Origin: an uncultured Acholeplasmatales bacterium
GTDB taxonomy: Bacteria > Bacillota_I > Bacilli_A > ML615J-28 > CAG-698
Direction of reading: 5' to 3'
Length of the DNA stretch: 22,575 nucleotides
Assembly (NCBI GenBank): GCA_937877075.1
Contig: CALEGD010000092.1
Location: 1-22,575, forward strand
In this document: one piece after another, positions 15,901 to 22,575 of the stretch
How the letters are laid out: every line of letters begins with the position of its first letter
Numbering within the stretch: position 1 is the first letter of the stretch
The notes under the pieces: model-generated
Database searches by the model: none
The model's input: the letters and a program-made list of their open reading frames with translations, nothing else
Told to the model about the DNA's origin: nothing
Program-made: the position numbers and the translations under genes

Positions 15901-18900
15901 GCTTTCAGTTATTAAAGGAACAGGAGCAGCCTCACCCATTATATAGGAAGCGGAAGTTGTACCAGAATAAGGATTAGGGGGATCGATAGGCGTGATTGTT
16001 TCTACACCTGAGGCTCTTCTTGAGCTAATATTATACCACATATCCGACTGAGGAATAGTCATATACTGCGATTGATTTGATAATTGAGTTGAAGTTCCGC
16101 CGATAGATAACCAAGTTGCGGTAGCTGTAAAACTGTACTGAATGTTTTGACGTAAATGATCTGTATATTCATTACGCCCCGAATAATATATTCTCTTCAT
16201 AGTTTCTAAAGCAGTCACTTGGATTGTTTGGCTATTCCGATAATAAACAACACCAGTAAATGCCGCCTGAGTTGTATCATTTTCCTTTGCGGAGTAATAT
16301 AAACAATCTGTCCCCGAGAAGATAAAATAACGCAAGGAACTTGTAAAGTTATAAACTTGATCGAGACGCCCGATTAAATCCACATCAGGATCCATATTGA
16401 CGATATAGGTAAATCTACCACCAACACTACTCATATAATGGCTTCTGGCTCTTTGGAGTCTACCAAAGATTCCGCCGATACCCCTCTTGCCTTCGGGAAA
16501 CTTCCTAATATCATGCAAAGTATCCGGATAAATGAATTTATCGTCCGGAAGATAGAATCTATCTTCAATATATTCATAATCCAAATTCACACGTTCAAAG
16601 TCAAAATAATCTTCAACCACTTCATCACTGATCTTAACAGCCCTAACCTTACCATAATTGATTGCGGTATCGATATTTACAATAGTTGTATTTGAGCCGG
16701 TAATAGGATAAGCAAAGGTCGCACCTACAATTCCTCCGGAAACATCACTCGAACTAACCTCACCGTGGTTAACCATCCTCCGCATTATACTCAAACCGTA
16801 CCCGATAACACCTCCGGCAGAAGAATATATTCCCGGCCTCTCTACTGTTCCGACTCTATGAGTCATAGTTAATGAATCCCCTTGAGTGCTCGTACCATAA
16901 TAATAGTTGTAAGTTTCTATGACTTCATCTGTGCTATATAAATAAATATTCTTTGTAATTGAGCTGACATTACCGTAATTAATGCAGTTCGATAGAACCG
17001 AAGAAGGAATACTATTATCGTAATAGGTTGAAGGAACTCCGCTCTCCTGCATTTCTCGAGGATAACAAAGAGCTAGTACTCCTCCGGCCCTTCCGAAATT
17101 TTGCGATTGAGCTATTATATCACCGCTATTGGCGCAGTCATATATTCTCGAATCGGAGTTTCCGGCAGCAGCAGCAACACCTCCGGCAATTATTCCGAAA
17201 TGGGCAGCTAATACTATTCCCCCTTCGTTATCATCATCAGAAAACACCACTAAACTGGATATATCACTAAGATTCGCAAATTTGATATCGCCCATATTGA
17301 GGGAGTCTTGAATAGAACCCCTATTTATAGTTACAATCCCACCAACAAAAGTGTTTCCGGAACCTTTAATTCCATAAGAATTTTCATCAATTGTTGAGGT
17401 AAGATCACTGTAATTTATTGAATTTATTATTCCAAAATGTGCTTTTGGTAATATTTTATTATCTGGATCTTCCTCTTCTTCAAACTGATCCTCTAAGTCT
17501 CCAGATTCATTAATATTAACTAATCCGGAAAGATAATTATTGGCATTAGAGGTAATGTTTGAGAAAATGATTTTTCCTTTATTAATACAATCTTTTAAAA
17601 TATAATTTTCGGTAAGTTTATGGGTAATTCCAGATATCCAAAAAGCATGGTTTGTTTGTTCGCTATCTTGGATAATATCCTTAACTGTAATCGTCCCGGT
17701 AAAAAATACACTAAGAAAGTTTATATTTTCGGATAAGGTAATTCCGGCAATTTTTCTTTCTCCGGTCGGTGCAGTACCACTATAAGTAATATCCCCCCTG
17801 TTTTCTACAAACCTCAATTTGGAAGGAGCATTATTCTCGCTATGAAAAACACCGGAGAAATCATAGTCTCCATAAATAGTATGTGATGCTGTATTTAAAG
17901 ATTGTGATATAGTTACCCCTGTAGTTGCCAAGTCATAGACAAGAGAGGTATATTTGAGGTTTGAAAAATTATTGGTATTATAGCTGGTTTCATTATACAG
18001 ATAGATAAATTCTGTGGCTTGGCTGTGGTTGGAAATAAGAATTCCCGCAGCTCTGACTTGATTATCGCCGCGATTGCCGACATTCAATATGCCTTCGTTA
18101 GTCCAATCCCCGAATTCTAAATCTAGTTTATAGGCCGTTCCTTCGCTTAATCCGATTAAACCACCTAGGTATTGGTTGTTAGTTTTTAAAGAGCGATAGG
18201 TTCTGGTTATAATTTCTCCTCGATTGGTGATTAAATTAAAATGACTACTATCGTTTTGATTTGTAACCTTACCAATAATTCCGCCAAGGTAAATATTGAC
18301 TGAGCTAAAAGTCGTGGTGACATTATCAGTGGAGCCAATGCCGAAAATAGTTCCGGCATTTAAAGCATTTGAGACGGAAAGTTTTCCGTTTGTTCTTCCG
18401 ACAATCCCACCCAAATGGTAAATTGGAGTAATGCTGAGGTCGGATCTGAAATTATGGTCCCCAGCATCCAGATTTCCCTGTGTATAAACATTGTAAATCT
18501 TTCCACCGGCAATACCGACTAAAAAGCCCAAGGAAATCTCACCAATAGTTTTATCTCCAAGGTCAATTTCGGCATCAACATATACGCGGTCAATTTTTCC
18601 CTTTTCCTCATCTAAACTATTTACCCTCAGTTCCCCGGCAATCATTCCAATATTAAAATTAAAACTAGAATATTGATCAGTATCGGATAAAACCAGTTTA
18701 GCTTGAGATAAAGTAATATGTTCGACTCTCCCGGTTAAAACACTGAAAAGTCCACAATAGTAATTATTATCAATAATAATTCCATTTTTTAAATTCAAGT
18801 TAGAAATATAAAAATTTTCTTCATTTTCTTCATTTTTTCCATTAAGTGTACCGGAAAATTCGACCGTCGGTGTTGTATAAGCATCGGGTGCAACCTGACT

Positions 18901-20190
18901 CATATCAAGGTCTTTTGTAATTAAAAAATCCGAAGCCCGATAAACACGGTCATGATTAACACTTTTTAAATTTAAGAGTTTCGCAAAAACTATAAAATCA
19001 ACGGCATCTTCGATTAAATATTTCCCAATCAGATACTTTAATCCTTGAAGCGAAGGATACCTATCGGCGGGATAATAATACCATGTGGAACCCAGTGAAG
19101 AATTACTTCTCATAAAATCGGTAGCCTCAGGTTCTGCATAAGCATTTGGGGCCGTAATCTGATAAGGGCTGTTTTCCTTATTAAAATAAACATCAGTGTC
19201 ATAAACAAGATTTTCAATATCATTTGCAGTCGCATAATTTTTAAAAAGTACCGGCTGAACCAAAAAACTATTGACAAAGGAACTGTGGACTACCAAAGGC
19301 GATACATAATAGGCGTTTTTAAAAGTTCCATAGTTATCATGGACGATACCGGCAGCCGAATAAGTAGTTTCGGTTTGCCCGAAAGGAACTCGCATACGAA
19401 TTCCCGCGTTTAAATCGCCGTCTCTATCATCAATAACATAAACATATTCTACAATCCCTCCTACTTCATTACAACCGACTAGATTGGCGGCATTAGAAAG
19501 ATCGTCATGTTCTTGCGTCAACTCAAAAGTCGGATTAACTAAACCAAGATTCCTAATCCAGCCTTCGTTATAGGTAAACATTGAATAATATGAAGTGGTG
19601 ACGATATGTTCTTCTCCTTCACCTTCTACAGTCAAAAAAGGGTAATCCGCAACATATAGATTGTTGATTTCAAAACCGCGACCATCAAAACTTCCTTGAA
19701 ATACTTTCCGATAATGGGTAGTTGCGATATTAAAAGAATAGCCGATAGGAATGAAAGCTTTTGATTTCATTACGGCGTAATCAATATCACAACCTAAAAC
19801 ATAATTGAGTTTGAGGAGAGCATCAACCATTTCTTCGCTTAGTTTCTGTTCGCCTGCCTGATAAACAATGTTCGGGAAATAAGAAACATCAACCGAAAAA
19901 CGATAAAGCTCTTCAGCTGTATCAAAACGGATTTTCTTAGTAATAAAATTATTTAGGACCTTTACCGGATCATTTCCTATTTCTGGATTATTTTCCATTT
20001 CTGACCTAAACTCTGTATAGGTAATAAAATCATCATTATAAGTTTTCGGATCAATATTCTCCGGAAAATCATGAACTCCCCTTTCTCTTACCGGGGTCGG
20101 AAGCGAAACCGATGTTTCAAGAGGAAACAACGCGTAAATAAAAAAAACCAATATTAATGTAAATGTAAAAATAGCATACTTTTTTATCAC
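12910..20190 (-). CDS. Giant GLUG-repeat surface protein
   Basis: About 2426 residues. It starts at GTG 20190, which forms a GTGA overlap with the preceding stop and has GGGGGG six bases upstream. An ATG at 20226 would overlap that gene by 40 bases and has no ribosome site. The N-terminus (MIKKYAIFTFTLILVFF) is a signal or signal-anchor helix. From about residue 165 to 1330 it carries many GLUG-type beta-helix units: FQGSFDGRGFEINNLYV opens the first module, FSGTLNGKN... opens a second near 450, and GGIVG/GGIIG/GGVIG turns with NxGxI strands repeat. From about 1480 to the end are beta-rich, acidic, Ig-like regions without clear family. There is no LPXTG motif; the tail is EDWGLFDWFKSWFK. It is the last gene of the SipW operon. 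A large extracellular adhesin or matrix scaffold is the best reading. No enzymatic motif was seen. Confidence 0.85.
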   Translation of the reverse strand: MIKKYAIFTFTLILVFFIYALFPLETSVSLPTPVRERGVHDFPENIDPKTYNDDFITYTEFRSEMENNPEIGNDPVKVLNNFITKKIRFDTAEELYRFSVDVSYFPNIVYQAGEQKLSEEMVDALLKLNYVLGCDIDYAVMKSKAFIPIGYSFNIATTHYRKVFQGSFDGRGFEINNLYVADYPFLTVEGEGEEHIVTTSYYSMFTYNEGWIRNLGLVNPTFELTQEHDDLSNAANLVGCNEVGGIVEYVYVIDDRDGDLNAGIRMRVPFGQTETTYSAAGIVHDNYGTFKNAYYVSPLVVHSSFVNSFLVQPVLFKNYATANDIENLVYDTDVYFNKENSPYQITAPNAYAEPEATDFMRSNSSLGSTWYYYPADRYPSLQGLKYLIGKYLIEDAVDFIVFAKLLNLKSVNHDRVYRASDFLITKDLDMSQVAPDAYTTPTVEFSGTLNGKNEENEENFYISNLNLKNGIIIDNNYYCGLFSVLTGRVEHITLSQAKLVLSDTDQYSSFNFNIGMIAGELRVNSLDEEKGKIDRVYVDAEIDLGDKTIGEISLGFLVGIAGGKIYNVYTQGNLDAGDHNFRSDLSITPIYHLGGIVGRTNGKLSVSNALNAGTIFGIGSTDNVTTTFSSVNIYLGGIIGKVTNQNDSSHFNLITNRGEIITRTYRSLKTNNQYLGGLIGLSEGTAYKLDLEFGDWTNEGILNVGNRGDNQVRAAGILISNHSQATEFIYLYNETSYNTNNFSNLKYTSLVYDLATTGVTISQSLNTASHTIYGDYDFSGVFHSENNAPSKLRFVENRGDITYSGTAPTGERKIAGITLSENINFLSVFFTGTITVKDIIQDSEQTNHAFWISGITHKLTENYILKDCINKGKIIFSNITSNANNYLSGLVNINESGDLEDQFEEEEDPDNKILPKAHFGIINSINYSDLTSTIDENSYGIKGSGNTFVGGIVTINRGSIQDSLNMGDIKFANLSDISSLVVFSDDDNEGGIVLAAHFGIIAGGVAAAAGNSDSRIYDCANSGDIIAQSQNFGRAGGVLALCYPREMQESGVPSTYYDNSIPSSVLSNCINYGNVSSITKNIYLYSTDEVIETYNYYYGTSTQGDSLTMTHRVGTVERPGIYSSAGGVIGYGLSIMRRMVNHGEVSSSDVSGGIVGATFAYPITGSNTTIVNIDTAINYGKVRAVKISDEVVEDYFDFERVNLDYEYIEDRFYLPDDKFIYPDTLHDIRKFPEGKRGIGGIFGRLQRARSHYMSSVGGRFTYIVNMDPDVDLIGRLDQVYNFTSSLRYFIFSGTDCLYYSAKENDTTQAAFTGVVYYRNSQTIQVTALETMKRIYYSGRNEYTDHLRQNIQYSFTATATWLSIGGTSTQLSNQSQYMTIPQSDMWYNISSRRASGVETITPIDPPNPYSGTTSASYIMGEAAPVPLITESPTGNGEFVYAEDFDMRAQPDLQEYIYFVENGILSDFFRPDRLYGMYVLSTSSGSTFGSALPSNIDLTKTYPLDGQISYDVDYENISLSDRVTPTYDPENPEPGPDADLETLILYEYQRLLQIRYNDKSALLAENQNISLIENGGSGTHLLNPEINGNIIIFDLSLDTINSEQSLTSYKINSVLIPANALVAMTMDKYVEMGGTEADFLQKLYQDRDDIISDQLSPILSIDLSEFQNTQVETTADLGVFVSYSQAAVHNSSFLYKMTEYRVQLKLKPRSGGAPAPSQYQLEGTGSLINFPSDGIITTSIISKIRITFTDPSYILPIGSSIKDLISLHYEYYIDEVKHSEVVDADYYTLSEIPVQGNHTFEFTLELSYLLRSGDYQIRYRFFAGDTERTISIKKAASTATSILYLEHYSYDDFSPLTGTAFTTQLNFGYPLDLTGIKFEVDRAVVKPYLDGKTYRIILGAEDKEGEEFFFTAFQIPVFSELVRVYFEPAIFGDGYMTYHIRYEIKSESDIIAESQNGTIYYHSIEERKISLETASIYKDNNRVPIDNIFCTREALSTKFAIDFGIDQKYSALIYNLFQDNPDAYFGFLIRDPNGEISEEVFGVEFSADNYLNITFDYDALPGRYEFTISYHRDNEVINFNYILVITKNAGINAYLKDIRFSESLLETDYAEILVSDDQGNGIISEYSPRVYFAGIDYDDAENKVFDFRINGTVANIPLDDYTPVFLKFLPAGATIARKTYPIDNMTEEYTDEVDMNSSDEMKAKLGANFTLNPYTGQEPAENEDVVITYRVTSENGEQKVFYHITVIDIDYNVTLVFNVYFEVNGEKIPANIESSPLLGWTVLINVKNFNTNVEPGDTQINDIDDFLRFDNINPDLPYNNNVNMFYHLNNANYRFRFGRNRSGFYAISVDLPDGYTCRIEYIDQVLKDVSDYVNSELENPLEYGIDGKYFYINKSKRYRTRYFDLIISETTTESEDWGLFDWFKSWFK

Positions 20191-20900
20191 CAATTTCCCC
20201 CCCAAGGCGGGTTGTCCAAACCCCATTTTTCTTTAGGTCCAGAGTTTGCCTGAACGGCATCGAGTTCAATTCCGAGTTGTATCGTATAACCGGTAGTACG
20301 CGGATTATAACTGATGCCTTCGAAATAATCTATAATAAAATTAATTATTCTTTCTTCTTCTTCAGATTCCCTAATTACTTTTTTTGTTAGATAGTAATAA
20401 CCGTCTTCATCGGCTTTTATCCAATAGTCTCCATCCTCTTCTATTTCAGGATCAAATTCATGATAATTGAGGATTAAATCCTCCTGAATTGCAACCGGAC
20501 TTTCCGTAATAACACCGGAAGAATTTGTATAGGTGTAAACTAAAGTATGGATTAGTTTAATCCTGATATAGGTCTCGACATCGCTTTTCACAATGACATT
20601 AATTCTTAAATTTTGAATAAAATAATCATTTTCACTTTCAGTGATATTGATTTCATAAATACCTTCTTTTTCTGTATTGTCATCGATCTTGACAAATTTG
20701 GGTTCTTTTATTGATCCTTGATTATCGAAAAATACTTCATATCCCGCTTCTACTGTTCCGACATTGTAACGATCTTCATCCCTGGTTTTAGAATCCGAAA
20801 GAAAAGAAACAATTAATTTATTATCAGAAACTAAAGATTGAAAGAAGATTAATATGAAAAATAATAAAATGTAAAGAAGATTATGCATAATCTTTTTCAT
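20187..20900 (-). CDS. SipW-substrate-like secreted protein, Trp-rich tail
   Basis: This 237-residue protein has a hydrophobic helix at about 7-23. VSFLSDSKTRDEDRYNVGTVEAG follows at 31-53 and resembles the region after the signal in TasA/camelysin-type SipW substrates (aromatic-[ST]-D, then a [VT]G[TD]V turn). The body is beta-rich and acidic (RINVIVKSDVETYIRIKL, typical of the family's beta-sandwich). The C-terminus is EKWGLDNPPWGGNW (224-237), with three Trp. It stops at TGA, whose bases overlap the GTG start of the giant gene. The SD AGGAGGA overlaps the previous gene's stop. Sequence identity to TasA is low, so the assignment rests on the pattern and the adjacent signal peptidase. It probably forms or decorates an extracellular fibre. 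Confidence 0.65.
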   Translation of the reverse strand: MKKIMHNLLYILLFFILIFFQSLVSDNKLIVSFLSDSKTRDEDRYNVGTVEAGYEVFFDNQGSIKEPKFVKIDDNTEKEGIYEINITESENDYFIQNLRINVIVKSDVETYIRIKLIHTLVYTYTNSSGVITESPVAIQEDLILNYHEFDPEIEEDGDYWIKADEDGYYYLTKKVIRESEEEERIINFIIDYFEGISYNPRTTGYTIQLGIELDAVQANSGPKEKWGLDNPPWGGNW

Positions 20901-20908
20901 ATATCCTC

Positions 20909-21490
20909 CTATTCTTCGTGAACTTGGATAAGATCTACGATAAAATGACTAATTGTCAGGGATTTCAAATGTAATTTATCTTCGGTGATATTTCCGACTT
21001 TGATTTGAAATATGAAATCAAAACTTTGGTTAGCTTCTAAAACATATAGATTAAAAAGTTCAAGATTTCCGGCTTCCGCTTCACTTAAAAGAACAGTCCT
21101 TTCCGTAGGCTCAGTAAAATAAACTGAAAAATAAGAAAGCAGTTCCTCATCGTCTGAAATAATGTCACCGACATTGATTGCTAAAAAACCTTCAGTAGTA
21201 CCAGTATTAGTGGCCGAAAGTTTAAATGTATAGATTTGACCGGGTATTACCATCAAAAAGGAAAGATGTGCTTCGGTAATTTCTTCATAAGATCCTTCAT
21301 CAAGTACTCCGTCATAATCTGAATCTATTCCTTTGAAGAATCTACAATCAGCCCGTAAGGACCCGGTATTTATAATTATCGGTTCGCTTTTTTCTAAAGA
21401 GGAATACCAAGCATAGGAAACAAATATGAACAGAACGATTGTTGCGATAAGCATCAATAATAATTGAATTATCCGAAGTTTTCTGTTCAT
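20909..21490 (-). CDS. SipW-substrate-like secreted protein with calcium loop
   Basis: This 193-residue protein has a hydrophobic N-terminal helix (about 9-25) followed by SYAWYSSLEKSEP. That is the pattern of TasA-type precursors cut by a SipW peptidase. NTGSLRADCRFF opens the mature beta-sandwich. Residues 56-65 (DSDYDGVLDE) form a DxDxDGxxDE loop as in EF-hand-like or thrombospondin type 3 calcium sites. PGQIYTFKLSATNTGTTEGFLAINV is the typical family stretch with a Greek-key strand pair. The SD AGAGGGA overlaps the TAG of the upstream signal peptidase gene. There is no C-terminal anchor. It is likely a structural or minor component of the extracellular assembly. Confidence 0.7.
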   Translation of the reverse strand: MNRKLRIIQLLLMLIATIVLFIFVSYAWYSSLEKSEPIIINTGSLRADCRFFKGIDSDYDGVLDEGSYEEITEAHLSFLMVIPGQIYTFKLSATNTGTTEGFLAINVGDIISDDEELLSYFSVYFTEPTERTVLLSEAEAGNLELFNLYVLEANQSFDFIFQIKVGNITEDKLHLKSLTISHFIVDLIQVHEE

Positions 21491-21500
21491 ATTTTTCCCT

Positions 21501-21959
21501 CTATTTCTTTTGGATTTCCTTTATTAGCTGTCTTCCAATCAATAGGATTATTAAGAGTGCCATCAAGATAAGCCAAGGATAGGGGCTTATGAAAAGAATT
21601 CCAAGATAGGGAATGGAAAAGACCTTTTTCCCAATCACTTGCTTAAAACGAATCGGAGAATCAGGGGAGTTATTGGCATCTCCTTGGGTCTGAATAGTCT
21701 CGGCATCTATTTTGATAATTCTATGCAACATTGGGTCAGAACTGGTCCGGACAGCTATTACATCACCGACTTCTAATTTTTTCATATCTTCAAGATCATA
21801 ATTTTCAATATAAACTAAAGAATATTTTGGAATGGCGGGATGCATACTGGAACTGACAACAATATAATTTTGATAACCGGATAAATTTAAAATAATTAGA
21901 AATAGACAAAGTAAAAATATTAGACCGATGAAAATGCCTAAAAAGACCTTCTTAAACAT
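21501..21959 (-). CDS. sipW: Signal peptidase I, SipW/ER type
   Basis: This 152-residue protein has one membrane helix at each end (about 5-26 and 118-145), with the catalytic part between them on the outside. SSSMHP places the nucleophile at S38. In the position of the Lys base of ordinary bacterial enzymes stands H79 in DPMLHRIIKI, and GDANNSPD (D94, D100) follows. This Ser-His-Asp arrangement is the mark of the SipW/archaeal/ER type. Such enzymes process TasA-like fibre proteins and are usually encoded next to them, as here with substrates on both sides. The ATG overlaps the upstream stop by one base (TAATG). A dedicated, not housekeeping, role is well supported by context. Confidence 0.92.
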   Translation of the reverse strand: MFKKVFLGIFIGLIFLLCLFLIILNLSGYQNYIVVSSSMHPAIPKYSLVYIENYDLEDMKKLEVGDVIAVRTSSDPMLHRIIKIDAETIQTQGDANNSPDSPIRFKQVIGKKVFSIPYLGILFISPYPWLILMALLIILLIGRQLIKEIQKK

Positions 21960-22519
21960 TAGATTCCGGAACCAAAGTCAATTTCTGCTGTCCCTAGTTC
22001 CTCCCAAGTTACATTAGCCTTTTGTTTAGCTTCAAATTTAAAGATAACCTTAAATTCCGCTCCTGTATAAGAATTTCCGACTAAGGAGCCATTAAGCATC
22101 AAAGTACTTATCACCTCTACGGATGTTGTGGTGGGCAGAATAGTAGAATCATAAGTCCATAAATTCCCGTTTCTCGTCCAACCGGCTTCTAAAGTGATTG
22201 GTTCGAAAAGATCATTAGCTGCAATGGCTTCTTGAGAACCCTCTAAAGTATAGGTTGTAATAATTTCTACCCTTATTTCTGTATCAATATTCGAAGAGTT
22301 TAATAAAGAGAAAGTCTCTGCTATTAAATTATCCCCGGGTACTATTATAGAATCTGTTGTGATCGTGCTACCGCTCCATTCAAACTCAACATCCCCAACA
22401 GTGAAGGTTGTAGAAGGGGTGGACTTTGTGTCGGTTAACCAAGCAGAAATTAAAGCCGATGTGATACCAACCAAAGCCATAAGTAAAATTATTAATATTG
22501 CGATTCTCCCTTTTTTCAT
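21959..22519 (-). CDS. TasA/camelysin-like fibre protein
   Basis: This 186-residue protein has the typical SipW-substrate signal. MKKGRIAILIILLMALVGITSA is followed by LISAWLTDTKS (23-33), which matches the Ala-aromatic-x-[ST]-Asp-[TS] cleavage region of TasA, YqxM-linked and camelysin proteins. FTVGDVEFEW opens the mature beta-sandwich, and PGDNLIAETFSLLNSSN with TEIRVEI fits the family's strand order. The C-terminus is FGSGI, with no anchor. It sits directly before the signal peptidase gene, sharing a one-base overlap, and after AGGAGG. It is the best candidate for the main fibre subunit. Camelysin-like (M73) peptidase activity has been claimed for relatives, but no catalytic motif is visible here. 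Confidence 0.78.
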   Translation of the reverse strand: MKKGRIAILIILLMALVGITSALISAWLTDTKSTPSTTFTVGDVEFEWSGSTITTDSIIVPGDNLIAETFSLLNSSNIDTEIRVEIITTYTLEGSQEAIAANDLFEPITLEAGWTRNGNLWTYDSTILPTTTSVEVISTLMLNGSLVGNSYTGAEFKVIFKFEAKQKANVTWEELGTAEIDFGSGI

Positions 22520-22528
22520 AAATCCTCC

Positions 22529-22575
22529 TTAATCAAAACGGATAACAATGGAATCTATATTGATGACCCCCTCTT
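22529..22575 (-). CDS. C-terminal end of an upstream operon gene (partial)
   Basis: The last 47 bases on the minus strand encode an open frame ending EGVINIDSIVIRFD and then TAA. The stop overlaps the AGGAGG ribosome site of the next gene, 9 bases before its ATG. The alternating hydrophobic strand at the end resembles the C-terminal strands of the TasA-like proteins downstream. Too little is present to name it, but it shows that the operon begins outside the window. Confidence 0.5.
   Translation of the reverse strand, partial: EGVINIDSIVIRFD

Noticed and set aside
17028..17311. Open frames on the plus strand inside the giant gene
   Set aside because: Antisense shadows of a strongly supported coding region, without ribosome sites.
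18805..18845. Short TTCATTTTC tandem repeat as a phase-variation tract
   Set aside because: Only two or three imperfect units encoding NEENEEN; too short to argue for slippage.
12910..20190. LPXTG or other sortase anchor on the giant protein
   Set aside because: No LPXTG-like motif and no C-terminal hydrophobic helix; LPTPVRERG near the N-terminus is not a sorting signal.
20190..20226. Use of ATG 20226 as start of the giant gene
   Set aside because: No ribosome site, 40-base overlap with the upstream gene, and an odd GFGQPALGG lead-in before the normal signal segment; GTG 20190 has both coupling and an SD.

Overview
This looks like a chromosomal segment from a low-GC Gram-positive bacterium (Bacillota, or a walled or deep-branching Mycoplasmatota relative). 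The DNA is AT-rich, genes are packed in short-spaced or overlapping operons with strong AGGAGG-like ribosome binding sites, and promoters match the sigma-A consensus. TGA is used as a genuine stop (end of the 20187-20900 gene) and tryptophans are encoded by TGG, so the code is standard rather than the Mycoplasma/Spiroplasma code. No tRNA, rRNA, IS element or CRISPR array was seen.

Left block (149-7419, all minus): a compact run of six genes read right to left. It holds a PfkB kinase resembling pseudouridine kinase, a DUF362 protein with two 4Fe-4S motifs, a chloramphenicol-acetyltransferase-like acyltransferase, an AAA15/RloA-type ATPase, an RloB protein with Toprim-like acidic residues, and a large protein that joins an RNA-polymerase alpha-CTD-like helix-hairpin-helix to a sigma region 4-like helix-turn-helix. 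The ATPase and RloB genes are fused by a one-base TAATG overlap and look like an OLD/PARIS-style defence pair. The alpha-CTD/sigma-4 gene has its own near-consensus promoter.

Middle block (7438-12670): a divergent promoter region with a perfect palindrome over the -10 of a cytoplasmic GH20 beta-N-acetylhexosaminidase; a YebC/PmpR family protein (minus); a membrane-anchored CHAP amidase (plus); and a membrane PAS-GGDEF-EAL protein (minus) whose EAL half has lost key catalytic residues. Both convergent gene pairs share a hairpin terminator that contains the stop codons.

Right block (12727-22575, all minus): a tight operon that begins outside the window. In reading order it holds the tail of an unidentified gene, a TasA/camelysin-like secreted protein, a SipW-type signal peptidase, two more SipW-substrate-like secreted proteins, and a giant surface protein of about 2426 residues built from GLUG-type beta-helix repeats followed by beta-sandwich-like regions. 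The giant gene most likely starts at a GTG overlapping the preceding TGA stop. The last SipW-type substrate and the giant protein share a Trp-rich WGL C-terminus. I read this as a candidate extracellular fibre or adhesion system. The c-di-GMP-type protein lies immediately downstream, separated by a 303-base gap that holds terminators and a possible small RNA of about 100 nt.
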